The notes: generated from the letters alone by a model not told the origin. DNA of 64,000 bases from Sulfopaludibacter sp035606355 (GCA_035606355.1 DATNFO010000067.1:1-64000); one strand, 5' to 3'; positions 41,836-51,277 are shown, numbered from the stretch's first letter. Translations and numbers: made by a program.

Positions 41836-43794
41836 ATGCTTCATAATAGTCTGGTGCCCACCTCGCTTGACCGCATTCTCGATTCCGGCGACCCTTCGCT
41901 CTTCGTCATCGCCACTCGCGCCCCGGGTCCTCGCGGCAGCCTTCCGATCACCGCCGAAATGCTGCTCCAGCGGCCCTCCGGCGATCTGTTTGGCCTCTCG
42001 CAAGACGCCGGCATGGGCTGGAATCCAGCCGAGCTCGGTGGGCCCGAATTCCTCATCCTCAGCACCCACGGCGGTATCCGCGCCGCTGATGGCACGCCGG
42101 TCGCGCTCGGCTATCATACCGGTCACTGGGAGGTCGGCCTGCTCATGGATGCCGCGGCGAAAGAGCTGAAGTCGCTCGGCGCCGTGCCCTTCGCCGCGTA
42201 TTGCACGGACCCGTGCGACGGCCGCACGCAAGGCACCACCGGCATGTTCGATTCGCTCGCGTATCGCAACGATGCCGCCAGCGTCTTCCGGCGCCTCATT
42301 CGGTCCTTGCCAACGCGGGCCGGTGTCCTCGGAGTCGCCACGTGCGACAAAGGTCTTCCCGCCATGATGATGGCGCTCGCCGCCACGCGCGACCTTCCGT
42401 GCGTTCTGATTCCCGGCGGCGTCACTCTCCTCGCCGAAGAAGGCGAGGATGCCGCTAAGGTCCAGAGCGCGGGGGCGCGCTTCGCTCACGGACAAATCTC
42501 GCTCGACGATGCCGCCCTCAACCTGTGCCGCGCCTGTGCGACTCCCGGCGGCGGCTGCCAGTTCCTGGGAACCGCCGCGACGTCGCAGGTGGTCGGCGAA
42601 GCCCTTGGCATGTCGCTGCCGCACTCCGCGCTCGCGCCCTCCGGTCATCCGATCTGGCTCGATATGGCCCGCCGGTCCGCGCACGCGGCCCTCAACCTGC
42701 GCAGCCGCGGTCTGGCGATGCGCGATGTGCTCTGCGAAGCCAGCGTGCGGAATGCTCTCGTGGTCCACGCCGCCTTCGGAGGCTCCACCAACCTGATCCT
42801 GCATCTGCCCGCGATCGCCTTCTCTGCCGGGTTGGCACGGCCCACGATTGACGATTGGACGAGCGTCAACCGGCAAACGCCGCGCCTCGTCGACGCGCTC
42901 CCGAACGGTCCGCGCAATCATCCGACCGTTCAAGTGTTCCTTGCCGGTGGCGTACCCGAAGCGATGCTCCATCTCCGGCGCGCGGGTCTGCTCGATACCC
43001 GTGTCCGCACCGTCACCGGCGAGACGCTCGATACCGCGCTCGATTGGTGGGAGCAGTCCGAACGCCGTGCGATCCTCCGCCGCGAGCTCCGCGAGCGGGA
43101 CGGCGTCGACCCGGACGATGTGATCATGGACGCCGATGGCGCTCGCCGCCGCGGGCTCACCTCCACGGTCACCTTCCCGACAGGCAATCTCGCTCCCGGC
43201 GGATCGGTCATCAAGAGCACTGCACTCGACCCGAGTGTGGTTGGCGCGGATGGCATCTTCCGGCACACCGGCCCCGCACGCGTGTTCCTCAGCGAAAAGA
43301 CCGCCATCGCCGCGATCAAAAGCCACGGCGACGACCGCATCCGTGCAGGCGATGTGCTGGTGCTCATCTGCCGCGGCCCCATGGGCTCCGGCATGGAAGA
43401 GATCTACGAGATCACATCGGCACTCCGCTACCTGCCGTTCGGGAAGCACGTCGCGGTGCTCACCGACGCAAGGTTCAGCGGCGTTTCGACGGGCGCCTGC
43501 ATCGGGCACGTAACGCCCGAAGCGCTCGCCGGAGGCCCGATCGGGAAAGTGCTGGACGGCGACAGCATCGAGATCGTGATCGACCGCGCCACGCAAACCG
43601 GGACCGTGAACTTCCTGGGCGACCTCAACGCCCGTCCGTTGCGCGCCGACCTCGCGCCCGACCCGGCCCTTCCGCCCGAAACTCGCCTCTGGGCCGCGCT
43701 GCAGAACGCCAGCGGAGGCACATGGGGCGGATGCGTTTTCGATGTGGACAAAATTTACAGTCGACTTCTTGCGCCGGGGTACCGTGATGCATAG
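41836..43794 (+). CDS. YjhG/YagF-type D-xylonate dehydratase (IlvD/Edd family)
   Basis: A 652-residue dehydratase. The Fe-S/acid features typical of IlvD/Edd enzymes are visible: SDPCDGRTQGTTGMFDS-like CTDPCDGRTQGTTGMF (123-138), GVATCDKGLPAMMMALAA, and CRACATPGGGCQFLGTAATSQV, where Cys residues bind the cluster. It ends with GGTWGGCVFDVDKIY. The whole protein aligns in layout with E. coli YjhG/YagF, which dehydrate D-xylonate. ATG 41836 gives the normal N-terminus and sits 60 nt from the tRNA-Cys on the opposite strand. It suggests oxidation-type pentose use, but other sugar acids are possible. Confidence 0.88.
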   Translation: MLHNSLVPTSLDRILDSGDPSLFVIATRAPGPRGSLPITAEMLLQRPSGDLFGLSQDAGMGWNPAELGGPEFLILSTHGGIRAADGTPVALGYHTGHWEVGLLMDAAAKELKSLGAVPFAAYCTDPCDGRTQGTTGMFDSLAYRNDAASVFRRLIRSLPTRAGVLGVATCDKGLPAMMMALAATRDLPCVLIPGGVTLLAEEGEDAAKVQSAGARFAHGQISLDDAALNLCRACATPGGGCQFLGTAATSQVVGEALGMSLPHSALAPSGHPIWLDMARRSAHAALNLRSRGLAMRDVLCEASVRNALVVHAAFGGSTNLILHLPAIAFSAGLARPTIDDWTSVNRQTPRLVDALPNGPRNHPTVQVFLAGGVPEAMLHLRRAGLLDTRVRTVTGETLDTALDWWEQSERRAILRRELRERDGVDPDDVIMDADGARRRGLTSTVTFPTGNLAPGGSVIKSTALDPSVVGADGIFRHTGPARVFLSEKTAIAAIKSHGDDRIRAGDVLVLICRGPMGSGMEEIYEITSALRYLPFGKHVAVLTDARFSGVSTGACIGHVTPEALAGGPIGKVLDGDSIEIVIDRATQTGTVNFLGDLNARPLRADLAPDPALPPETRLWAALQNASGGTWGGCVFDVDKIYSRLLAPGYRDA

Positions 43795-43806
43795 TACAAT
43801 TCTGGA

Positions 43807-44205
43807 ATGCGAGTAGTTTGGGCCGTGTTGTTGTGTGTCTTCTCGTGTTCCGCAATGAACCCCCTCGAAACCCGCCTGGATCATCAAATGCGATCCTGGC
43901 AAAAACGCCTGGGACTCGATGATTGGGATCTTTCAGTTCGCGTGGTGCGGCAGAACGCAATCGATTCGAATGCGTGGGGCACCGCGGAGTGGAATCCGGA
44001 CGCGAAGACGGCAGTCATCAGCGTGCTCGACCCGCGCGATTACAACCTGAAGGGCGGAGACCTTCGGCTGGACATGGAATGCACAATCGTCCACGAGCTG
44101 GTTCATATCCAAACATCGCCGCTCTCCGCGCCCAACGATCACGTGCGGGAAGAAGTAGTGAATCGCATCATGACGGCTTTGATGGGCCGCTCCTGCCCTA
44201 ACTAG
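43807..44205 (+). CDS. Small secreted putative zinc metallopeptidase (HExxH)
   Basis: A 132-residue protein with a short signal peptide (MRVVWAVLLCVFSCSA) and a compact domain containing IVHELVHIQTS, an HExxH motif (near 95-99), with a possible third ligand in the following EE segment (VREEVVNRIM). The preceding strands (LGLDDWDLSVRVV; TAVISVLDPRDYN) resemble small SprT-like or phage-type metallopeptidase domains. The family is not firmly identified. It starts 12 nt after the dehydratase stop, but a functional link is doubtful. Confidence 0.7.
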   Translation: MRVVWAVLLCVFSCSAMNPLETRLDHQMRSWQKRLGLDDWDLSVRVVRQNAIDSNAWGTAEWNPDAKTAVISVLDPRDYNLKGGDLRLDMECTIVHELVHIQTSPLSAPNDHVREEVVNRIMTALMGRSCPN

Positions 44206-44307
44206 TACGCGCCAACAGAAATCCCTCGGGTCGGTGACGGGCGAGGCGCGCCGGCTTCGAACGCGGCAGCGTTGCAGATCGAACAGAAGTGTTCGACAAT
44301 TCAGACA

Positions 44308-44355
44308 GTGAAGGGTAGCGAGTTTCTGCGCAAAGTGAAGGCTGAGGACCTGTGA
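44308..44355 (+). pseudogene. hicA toxin remnant
   Basis: A 15-codon open frame starting GTG encodes MKGSEFLRKVKAEDL and stops at TGA, which overlaps the hicB ATG (TGATG). The first 11 residues match the start of HicA toxins, and the last few with the overlapping stop resemble a HicA end. The middle part with the toxin domain is gone, so an internal deletion is likely. Confidence 0.55.
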
Positions 44356-44793
44356 TGTTTACGCCCCACCTACCCGGCTAGCTTTCTCCGCGAAAGAGAT
44401 GGCAGCGGATTTCACGTGCGATTCCCCGATCTTCCTGAAGCACTCACGGGGGGAACGGATCTCAACGACACCCGCGAAGAAGCTACCGATTGCCTTGCGG
44501 AGGCTCTTGCCGGCCGCATTTCGCGCGGAGAGGACATCCCCAAGCCGTCCGCTTTGAAACGGGGGCAGCATCCGATCACCGTTCCTCTCTATCTCGCACC
44601 GAAACTGGCACTTTACCTCGCCATGAGAGAAAGCAATCTTCGAAACACGGACGTGGCAAAGCGGCTGGGCGTAAGCGAAACGGTGATACGCCGCATGCTG
44701 GACCCGAAACACAATACGAAACCCGAGAAGATCCAAGCCGCGCTGGCTGCGCTCGGCAAGAGAATCGTTCTCAGTTTCGAGGACGCAGCGTAG
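44355..44793 (+). pseudogene. hicB antitoxin with a frameshift near its start
   Basis: The HicB domain and a C-terminal XRE/HTH-like segment (TDVAKRLGVSETVIRRML) encode 125 residues from GTG 44416. The upstream coding sequence is present from ATG 44355 (MFTP, then YPASFLRERDGSGFHVRF) but only if one C is removed from the C-run at 44364-44367. The read frame otherwise ends at a TAG at 44379. Thus the gene is either frameshifted or has a sequencing error in the run, or it now starts at GTG 44416. HicB binds and neutralises HicA and represses its own operon; here the toxin gene is deleted. Confidence 0.7.
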
Positions 44794-44798
44794 CCCGC

Positions 44799-44858
44799 AA
44801 AAAAAAAGCTCCCCCGCGCTCCACGGCTCCGATGACGGAGCCCTGAAGCGCGAAGGAG
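44799..44858 (-). terminator. Rho-independent terminator of the large zinc-protease gene
   Basis: Reading the minus strand, a long imperfect hairpin (central stem GGCTCCG/CGGAGCC, loop TCAT, extended by CGCGCT/AGCGCG and outer CTCC/GGAG pairs) is followed by CTTTTTTTTT. It sits just beyond the stop of the 44881 gene. The plus strand has a short A-run, but no poly-T, on its right. Confidence 0.85.
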
Positions 44859-44880
44859 CGGTGACTACCCTCGCGGGAAC

Positions 44881-47460
44881 CTACCGCCGGACTTCAGCCC
44901 CGCCGCGACCGCCAACCGCAGCAGCCGCCGGAGCCGGAGGCAGAAACTTCGGATCCAGAATCTTCTGAATCTGGTCCTTCGCCGCTTCCAGATGCGCCTT
45001 AGTGTCGTGATCGGTCGCCTTCGGCAGCGCCGATGCGATGGTGGCGTTCAGCGCCTTCAACTCAGCGCGATAGAACGGCTTCTCATCGTCACTCCTGGCC
45101 GGAGCCGCGCCGCGTCCGCCACCCGGAGCGCCCGCTCCGCCGCGACCGCCCGCAGCCGCACCTGCCATCCCGTTGATCTTGCGATCGAGCAGGTCGAGGT
45201 ACTCGTTCTGCAGGTTGCGCCGGTACGCGTCGATCTTCACCTGCGTGCCATCCAGTTCCTTCCAGACGCCCTTGCGGACACTGGAGAGCAACTCAGCCGC
45301 CGTATACGCTGCCGTGCCGTCGATGGTTTGCTGTTCGATCAGCCGGGCGAAGCGCTGGTCGTTCAGCACGGTGTTCAGCACGCTGCCCTGCGCATTGCGG
45401 ATGCGGGTTAGCGCGCCCGTCGCTTCGATGCGCCGCAGAATCTCCGGGTCCACCATCCAAACCGGCGTCGAGAGCGCATTGTCCACGATGAACTTCACGG
45501 CTTCCTGCTGCTTGATTTTCGGAATCAGCGTGAAGACGCGGCCTTCCTGCCCGACCACCTTCTCCTGGCTGTTGAAGCCACCAACCACCGAAGCGACGTG
45601 ATTCATCTCGAGTTGCCACTGGCTCAGCATACGGCCGTACACCTCGCCGAGATCCTCGTACGTCTCGCCTTCCTTCCACGTGGTGGCGGGCATCAGCATC
45701 TTGGCGACGCGCTGCAGGTTCTTCATGCCGAGCGCCGTGCTCTTCACCGGATCGGCATCGCCCACGGCCTCGGTCTCTTCACCGGGGTCGGAGCCCTGCG
45801 CGTTGGGCGTGGAGAAGCGCAGCCAGGGCGTCGTATCCTGCTCGCGAGCCCATTTATCCAGCGTGGCCTTCTCGTCCTGAGGGGTAGAGGCGGAGAGCGG
45901 CGAATAGCCCCACTTGGTCGCCCAAACATCGTACGGACCGATGCGCGGAATCAAATCCTCCACCGCGATGCCATCCTCGGGCTGCGCGACGTAGTTGAAT
46001 CGCGAGTAATCCATAATCGAAGGCGTGTGGCCCATTTTGTGGACCCACTCCTTATCGCGAATCTTATCGGCCGGGTACATGGAGCTGGCTTTCATGTTGT
46101 GCTGGAACCCGAGCGTGTGACCGACTTCATGGCACACAACGTATTCCAGCAGGCGGCCCATCAAATCATCGGGGAGCGGCAATTTCTGCGCGCGCGGATC
46201 CAGCGGACCCACCTGCACGAAGTACCAATCGCGCGCCAGGTTCATCACATTGTTATAGAACTGGATATCGGCGTTCAGAATCTCGCCGGTGCGCGGATCG
46301 GAAATGTGTGGACCGCTCGCATTCTCAACTGTCGAAGGCAGCCACCGGATGACCGAGTGACGCACGTCTTCGGGGCTCCAATCGGGGTCCTGCTGCGCGG
46401 TGGGAGCTTCCTTGGCGATGATCGCGTTCTTGAAACCGGCGGCTGCGAACGCTTCGTTCCAATCCTCCACGCCCTTCTTCAGCCACGGCACCCACTTCTT
46501 GGGCGTCGCCGCGTCGATGTAGTACACAATCGGCTTCACCGGCTCGGACATCGCCGCGTTCGGATCTTTCTTTTCGAGGCGCCAGCGGGCGATATAACGG
46601 ACGGTTTTGGCGCGATACTCGTCAGCAGTAAAGTCCATCTGCGCCGTGGTGAAGTAGCCGACACGCTCGTCGAAGAGCCGCGGCATCATGGGTTTTTCGG
46701 GCAGACGCACCATGCTGTGATGCAGAACAACGGAAGCGCTGTTGCCGCGCATTGCGCCTGCGCCCAGCCCGCCGCCGCGTCCGCCGCCTGCCGCCGCGCC
46801 GGCGCCGCCCGCGCGAGTGTAGGTAGCGGTGACTTCCGCTTCCACGTTATCCGGGAAAGTTGCCACGTGGTCGATAAAAGACCGGGTCGCGTCGAACGCG
46901 GTTGCACCCAACTGCTGGCGCGCGCTGAATTCCGGCACGTCGGCATTGAGCAGACGGCTGACATCGATCACCGGGTCGCCATCATGGTACGCCGCAACGT
47001 TGAACGCCAGAATGATGGTGGCGTTGTTGGCGTTCCTGACTGCTTCGGAAATGGGTGAATCGGGGTTCGCGGTCATGCTGAAGTTGATGTCGCGCAGATA
47101 GACGCGGTCATTTCTCAATTCCCAAGCCACTACGCGATTGGCCACCTGGCCGCCGCCGTAACCCACGCCGGCGGTTGTTTTCGCGATCTGCGTATTCCAC
47201 AGATACTGTTTCCCGAGTTCGCTCTTCGGAATCTCGTAATAAAAACGTTCGCCGATCTGGTGGACCGTAAACAGCCCCTTCTTCGACTTTGCGTTTTTCG
47301 TAATGACACGATCGAACGGTTGCGGATTCGGCGCGGTCAACGCCGCTCCTCCTCCGATTCCTCCGCGTCCGCCGCCACCACCGCCTTGCGGCGCAGGCTC
47401 GTCCTGCGCGAAAGCACCGGTCACGGCAACAAGCAACAGGGCTGTTGCGAACCACTTCAT
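44881..47460 (-). CDS. Secreted zinc metalloprotease (gluzincin/metzincin-like HExxHxxGxxH)
   Basis: An 859-residue protein with a signal peptide (MKWFATALLLVAVTGAFA) and a strong GGAGG ribosome site. After a glycine-rich stretch (GGGGGGRGGIGGG), the N-terminal domain runs to about 280, then a zinc-dependent protease domain has HEVGHTLGFQHN (about 441-452) and the Met-turn segment SIMDYSRF. A further C-terminal region contains a second glycine/alanine-rich part. This is the layout of the DUF5117/DUF5118-associated proteases seen in Bacteroidetes and Acidobacteria. It would act in the periplasm or outside. The substrate is unknown. Confidence 0.88.
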   Translation of the reverse strand: MKWFATALLLVAVTGAFAQDEPAPQGGGGGGRGGIGGGAALTAPNPQPFDRVITKNAKSKKGLFTVHQIGERFYYEIPKSELGKQYLWNTQIAKTTAGVGYGGGQVANRVVAWELRNDRVYLRDINFSMTANPDSPISEAVRNANNATIILAFNVAAYHDGDPVIDVSRLLNADVPEFSARQQLGATAFDATRSFIDHVATFPDNVEAEVTATYTRAGGAGAAAGGGRGGGLGAGAMRGNSASVVLHHSMVRLPEKPMMPRLFDERVGYFTTAQMDFTADEYRAKTVRYIARWRLEKKDPNAAMSEPVKPIVYYIDAATPKKWVPWLKKGVEDWNEAFAAAGFKNAIIAKEAPTAQQDPDWSPEDVRHSVIRWLPSTVENASGPHISDPRTGEILNADIQFYNNVMNLARDWYFVQVGPLDPRAQKLPLPDDLMGRLLEYVVCHEVGHTLGFQHNMKASSMYPADKIRDKEWVHKMGHTPSIMDYSRFNYVAQPEDGIAVEDLIPRIGPYDVWATKWGYSPLSASTPQDEKATLDKWAREQDTTPWLRFSTPNAQGSDPGEETEAVGDADPVKSTALGMKNLQRVAKMLMPATTWKEGETYEDLGEVYGRMLSQWQLEMNHVASVVGGFNSQEKVVGQEGRVFTLIPKIKQQEAVKFIVDNALSTPVWMVDPEILRRIEATGALTRIRNAQGSVLNTVLNDQRFARLIEQQTIDGTAAYTAAELLSSVRKGVWKELDGTQVKIDAYRRNLQNEYLDLLDRKINGMAGAAAGGRGGAGAPGGGRGAAPARSDDEKPFYRAELKALNATIASALPKATDHDTKAHLEAAKDQIQKILDPKFLPPAPAAAAVGGRGGAEVRR

Positions 47461-47552
47461 AGGCTAACCTCCAAATTTTGGACTATCAGGTATTATGCAC
47501 TTTCACGGCGCCGCCGTGGGAACGGCTTCGCCAGGGAACTTATGTGGGGCGT

Positions 47553-48704
47553 TTAGATGGAGCGGATGGTTACCGCCGTAATATCGTCGGCGCGGGCGCC
47601 CCCGCTGAAGTGCAGCACGTCTTCCAGAATCGCGTCGGTGACCGCCATGGCGCTGGCCGATTGGGTCCGCCGCATCGTCTCGATCACGCGCGCTTCGCCG
47701 AAATCCTCGCCCTGCTCGCCGCCGGCCTCGGTAACTCCATCGGAGTACAGAACCAGTTCGTCGCCGGTGCGAAGGTCCACCACCGACTCGCCGCAATGCC
47801 AGTTGCGAAAGGCGCCCAGCATCGTCGCCGTGGGTCCCAGCTTTTCCACCTCGCCCGTGGACCGCAGCAGCAGCGGGGGCAAATGACCGCAATTTGCGTA
47901 CCGCAGGACGCCCGTTCGGTCGTTATAGACGGCGAAAAAAACAGTCGCGAATCGCTCCACCGCGGTCGAATCGTAGAAATGGCGATTCACCGTCTCCAGC
48001 ATCTTCGCGGGAGCCAGCAGCGCCGTCGGCGGCTGGCTTCGGAAACACGCCTGCAAATTCGCCATCAGCAGCGCTGCGGGAATTCCCTTCCCCGAAACGT
48101 CGCCGATGGCGAAACCCATGGTCGCGTCATCCACCTCGATAAAGTCGTAGTAATCGCCGCCGACTTCGCGAGCCGCAACACAGCGCCCCGCATAGTCCAA
48201 CGTAGCGCGCGGTTGCAGCGTCCGCGGAAACAGCTTCTGCTGCACGTTCGCGGCGATCTCCAGTTCGCTCTTGCGCTTCCGCTCGCCCTCCGCCTGCTTC
48301 CTGACTACAGAGATCACCTTCTGGTTGTCCCAGGGTTTCTGAATGAAGTCGCAAGCCCCGCGCCGCATGGCCTCCACAGCCAAATCCACGCTGCCCCACG
48401 CCGTCATCACCACGATCGGAGCCCGATTGCCCATGGCGTCCAACCCGGCGAGCAGTTCAAGGCCTTCCTCACCGCTGGTCGTGTCGCGCGTGTAGTTCAG
48501 GTCCGCCAGAATCAGATCGAAGGCCTCTGCCTGCGCGGCGTGCAACAGAGCTTTCGGTGAATCCACGGTTATCGCCTGAAAGCCCTCACCCTTTAACAGC
48601 AGGCGCATGGCTTCCAGCACATCCGGTTGGTCGTCGCACACCAACACACGCACGGGACGCGAAGGTGACACTGACGCGGCTAACTCCATTTGCATCGCTG
48701 GCAT
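47553..48704 (-). CDS. Response regulator fused to SpoIIE-type PP2C phosphatase
   Basis: A 383-residue cytosolic protein. The receiver domain (about 18-140) has acidic residues DD at 24-25, phospho-acceptor Asp68 in LILADLN, Thr in VVMTAW and Lys in IQKPWD. A helical linker (KQAEGERKRKSELEIAANVQQKLFPR) leads to the phosphatase domain with REVGGDYYDFIE, IGDVSGKGIPAALLM, YANCGHLPPLLL and LYSDGVTEA, all SpoIIE/RsbU motifs. It would dephosphorylate an anti-sigma antagonist such as the STAS protein at 2945-3352. The missing histidine kinase must be elsewhere. ATG starts at 48704, 48695 or 48689 are possible. Confidence 0.9.
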   Translation of the reverse strand: MPAMQMELAASVSPSRPVRVLVCDDQPDVLEAMRLLLKGEGFQAITVDSPKALLHAAQAEAFDLILADLNYTRDTTSGEEGLELLAGLDAMGNRAPIVVMTAWGSVDLAVEAMRRGACDFIQKPWDNQKVISVVRKQAEGERKRKSELEIAANVQQKLFPRTLQPRATLDYAGRCVAAREVGGDYYDFIEVDDATMGFAIGDVSGKGIPAALLMANLQACFRSQPPTALLAPAKMLETVNRHFYDSTAVERFATVFFAVYNDRTGVLRYANCGHLPPLLLRSTGEVEKLGPTATMLGAFRNWHCGESVVDLRTGDELVLYSDGVTEAGGEQGEDFGEARVIETMRRTQSASAMAVTDAILEDVLHFSGGARADDITAVTIRSI

Positions 48705-48815
48705 CCACGATTATCGACGATCAAAGCGCACCTTTAGTGCCGCATTCGGGAACTTTTTTAAAGCACTTACACACCGGGTACTGTCCGATTTCGGGACGCG
48801 CCGGACACCCGCGCT

Positions 48816-49463
48816 TCAGCGGTCCACACCGAAACAATACGTGTCGTTGGAGTTCGTGGGGCTGATTCCATATTCGCCCGCCGTCAGGCCGTAAGCCGGC
48901 GTCATCTCATACACCAGGACTCCAATTCTGCGGATGGTCACGCCGATGGATGGCGGGAGTCCGCCCGCTATAGGAGGCGTCTGCCGGTAATCCCGCCGCG
49001 ACTCCAGCCTATAAAGTTGAAAGCGGCGAATGTCGGCCTCCGAATCAACCCGCATGATGAACGTGACCCGGTCGCCTTCCCGCACCCGCACCGGCGAACG
49101 CCCACCGGAAACGCGGTAGACGAAGCCGCCGGGGCCCATGATGCTGGTTGTTCGTGTTCGTGTGGCCATCGCCCGTTCCAGCGGCATGTCGCCCGCCGGT
49201 CCGCGCATAACCGGCACGCCAACGAATTCGGCGCCGAAATCGGCGACGCCGCCCTCCTGCCGGGGAGCCGCTCCCGCGCCAAACGTCAGGTCGACAACAT
49301 CGCCGGGCCGATAATGGCGAACTTCGTCGCCCACCAGAAACTGGATGTCGTCCGGCGTGCCTCCCAAATACGTTCCGTTCACCATCGCGCCGCTGCGCAG
49401 CCGCAGGGTATCGGCATGCACTGCCAGAGCCAGTGCAAAAGCCGCGAGAATCACTCGCCTCAT
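48816..49463 (-). CDS. Secreted protein of unknown function
   Basis: A 215-residue protein from ATG 49463 (MRRVILAAFALALAVHA, a signal peptide). The mature part starts TLRLRSGAMVNGTYLGGTPDDIQFLV, a motif often seen in acidobacterial proteins where a short beta-hairpin precedes a repeat-like domain, and has a second half of beta strands. No known catalytic residues are seen. It is divergent from metX with a 55-bp gap. Confidence 0.65.
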   Translation of the reverse strand: MRRVILAAFALALAVHADTLRLRSGAMVNGTYLGGTPDDIQFLVGDEVRHYRPGDVVDLTFGAGAAPRQEGGVADFGAEFVGVPVMRGPAGDMPLERAMATRTRTTSIMGPGGFVYRVSGGRSPVRVREGDRVTFIMRVDSEADIRRFQLYRLESRRDYRQTPPIAGGLPPSIGVTIRRIGVLVYEMTPAYGLTAGEYGISPTNSNDTYCFGVDR

Positions 49464-49518
49464 ACAGACCTTTATTATCGCCAGCAAAGCGGTTTGTTAT
49501 CATGAAAATCTCCCCAAG

Positions 49519-50625
49519 ATGATTGTTGAAGCCCACGTCGCGCGATTCGACTCTATCTCTCTCGACTCCGGCTCCACGCTTGCGCCAATCGAGATCGCCT
49601 ACGAGACTTACGGCGAACTGAACGGCGCTAAATCCAACGCAATTCTCGTAGAACACGCCTTTTCCGGGGACGCCCACGCTGCCGGCATCAGCCCTGAGAC
49701 CGGCAAGCCCGGCTGGTGGGACAACATGATCGGGCCCGGCAAGGCCTTTGACACTTCGAAGTACTTCGTCATCTGCACCAACGTTCTGGGGGGCTGCCGC
49801 GGCACCACCGGCCCTTCGTCCATCAACCCCACCACGGGGTGCCCTTACGCGATGTCGTTTCCGGTTCTCACCATCGGCGATATGGTGCGCGCTCAGAAAA
49901 TGCTGGTGGATTCGCTCGGCATCGGCCGGTTGCTTGCGGTGACAGGCGGATCGATGGGCGGCATGCAGGCGCTCGAGTGGGCAGTGGCGTACCCCGACCG
50001 GGTGGTCGCCGCCATTCCCATCGCCACCACGACGCGGCACAGCGCGCAGCAGATCGCGTTTAACGAAGTCGGCCGCCAGGCGATCATGGCCGACCCCGAC
50101 TGGTGCGATGGCAACTATTACGGCAAGAATCCGCCGGCGCGCGGACTTTCAGTGGCCCGCATGGTCGGCCACATCACGTACATGAGTGACGATTCCATGC
50201 GCGAAAAATTCGGCCGCCGGCTGCGCGGAAAAGAAAACTTCGGGTTTGGATTCGATGTCGATTTCGAAGTGGAGAGCTACCTGCGCTACCGCGGCAGCCA
50301 GTTCGTCGGCCGCTTCGACGCCAACTCTTACCTGTACATCACCAAAGCGATGGACTATTTCGACCTCACGAACGGCCGCGGCTCCCTGGCCACGGCGCTT
50401 GAGCCCGCGCGCGCCCGCTTCCTGGTGATCAGCTTCAGCTCCGACTGGCTTTACCCTTCCTATCAATCGCAGGAAATTGTCCGCGCCCTGCGCTCCCGCA
50501 ACTGCGACGTGGCTTATGTCGAACTGCAATCCAACTATGGCCACGATTCGTTCCTGGTGGATGTGGCCGAGCAGGCCGACCTGGTCCGCGGGTTCCTCGC
50601 CAGCACGTTCGAGAAGGTGCAATGA
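49519..50625 (+). CDS. metX: Homoserine O-acetyltransferase
   Basis: A 368-residue alpha/beta hydrolase that makes O-acetylhomoserine, the first step of methionine synthesis from homoserine. The nucleophile Ser145 lies in GGSMGGMQ, the acid Asp near 309 in SSDWLYP, and His near 342 in NYGHDSF. The start ATG 49519 gives the usual length. The ATGA overlap with metW makes a metX-metW pair, the normal arrangement. A six-codon frame (ATG 49502) ends over the metX start codon. No SAM riboswitch structure is evident in the 55-nt leader. Confidence 0.94.
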   Translation: MIVEAHVARFDSISLDSGSTLAPIEIAYETYGELNGAKSNAILVEHAFSGDAHAAGISPETGKPGWWDNMIGPGKAFDTSKYFVICTNVLGGCRGTTGPSSINPTTGCPYAMSFPVLTIGDMVRAQKMLVDSLGIGRLLAVTGGSMGGMQALEWAVAYPDRVVAAIPIATTTRHSAQQIAFNEVGRQAIMADPDWCDGNYYGKNPPARGLSVARMVGHITYMSDDSMREKFGRRLRGKENFGFGFDVDFEVESYLRYRGSQFVGRFDANSYLYITKAMDYFDLTNGRGSLATALEPARARFLVISFSSDWLYPSYQSQEIVRALRSRNCDVAYVELQSNYGHDSFLVDVAEQADLVRGFLASTFEKVQ

Positions 50626-51266
50626 GCGCGCAGCCGGACCAGGCTTTTGTCCGCGAGCTCCTCGGGCGCAGCGATTACGCCATCATCGGCGAGATCGTGG
50701 AGCCGCGCACGCGAGTGCTCGATCTGGGCTGCGGCGAGGGTGAACTGCTGCACTGGCTGGCGGCGAACAAGGGCGTGGACGCGCGCGGCGTGGAGATTGA
50801 TGGAGCCCGTGTGCAGCGCGCCATTGCGCGAGGTGTCTCGGTGTTCCAGAGCGACATCGACGAAGGCCTGGCCGATTATCCCGGCGGAGCTTTCGATTAC
50901 GTGATCCTCAGCCAAACCCTGCAGGAGACGCGCGACCCCCGCAGGGTGCTTCGGGAAATGCTGCGCGTGGGGCGGCGCGGCATCGTGGCGTTCCCGAACT
51001 TCGGACACTGGCGCGTGCGAACGGCGATGTTACTCAGCGGACGCGCGCCGCGAACGAGCCTGTTTCCGTACGAGTGGTACGAATCGCCGAACATACACTT
51101 TCTGACCGTACAGGATTTCGAATCGCTGGCCGCGCTGGAGAAAGTCACGATCGAGCGGCGCTACTTTCTTTCGGGAAATCGCAGAATCACGTGGCGGCCG
51201 AACTTATTCGCGGAAGTGGCGATCTATCTGCTTTGCAACGGGGCGCCGGGGAATCGGCCTCGGTAG
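50622..51266 (+). CDS. metW: Methionine biosynthesis protein MetW
   Basis: A 214-residue SAM-dependent methyltransferase-like protein. The SAM motif is VLDLGCGEGELLHWL, followed by VEIDGARV. LREMLRVGRRGIVAFPNFGHW and PYEWYESPNIHFLTVQDFE are strongly conserved in MetW. It is thought to support MetX activity, and the two occur as an operon here with a 4-nt overlap. Confidence 0.94.
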   Translation: MSAQPDQAFVRELLGRSDYAIIGEIVEPRTRVLDLGCGEGELLHWLAANKGVDARGVEIDGARVQRAIARGVSVFQSDIDEGLADYPGGAFDYVILSQTLQETRDPRRVLREMLRVGRRGIVAFPNFGHWRVRTAMLLSGRAPRTSLFPYEWYESPNIHFLTVQDFESLAALEKVTIERRYFLSGNRRITWRPNLFAEVAIYLLCNGAPGNRPR

Positions 51267-51277
51267 ATCCCGAGGCT

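Noticed and set aside
49464..49518. SAM or SAH riboswitch before metX
   Set aside because: The leader is only 55 nt and shows no kink-turn or conserved stem arrangement.
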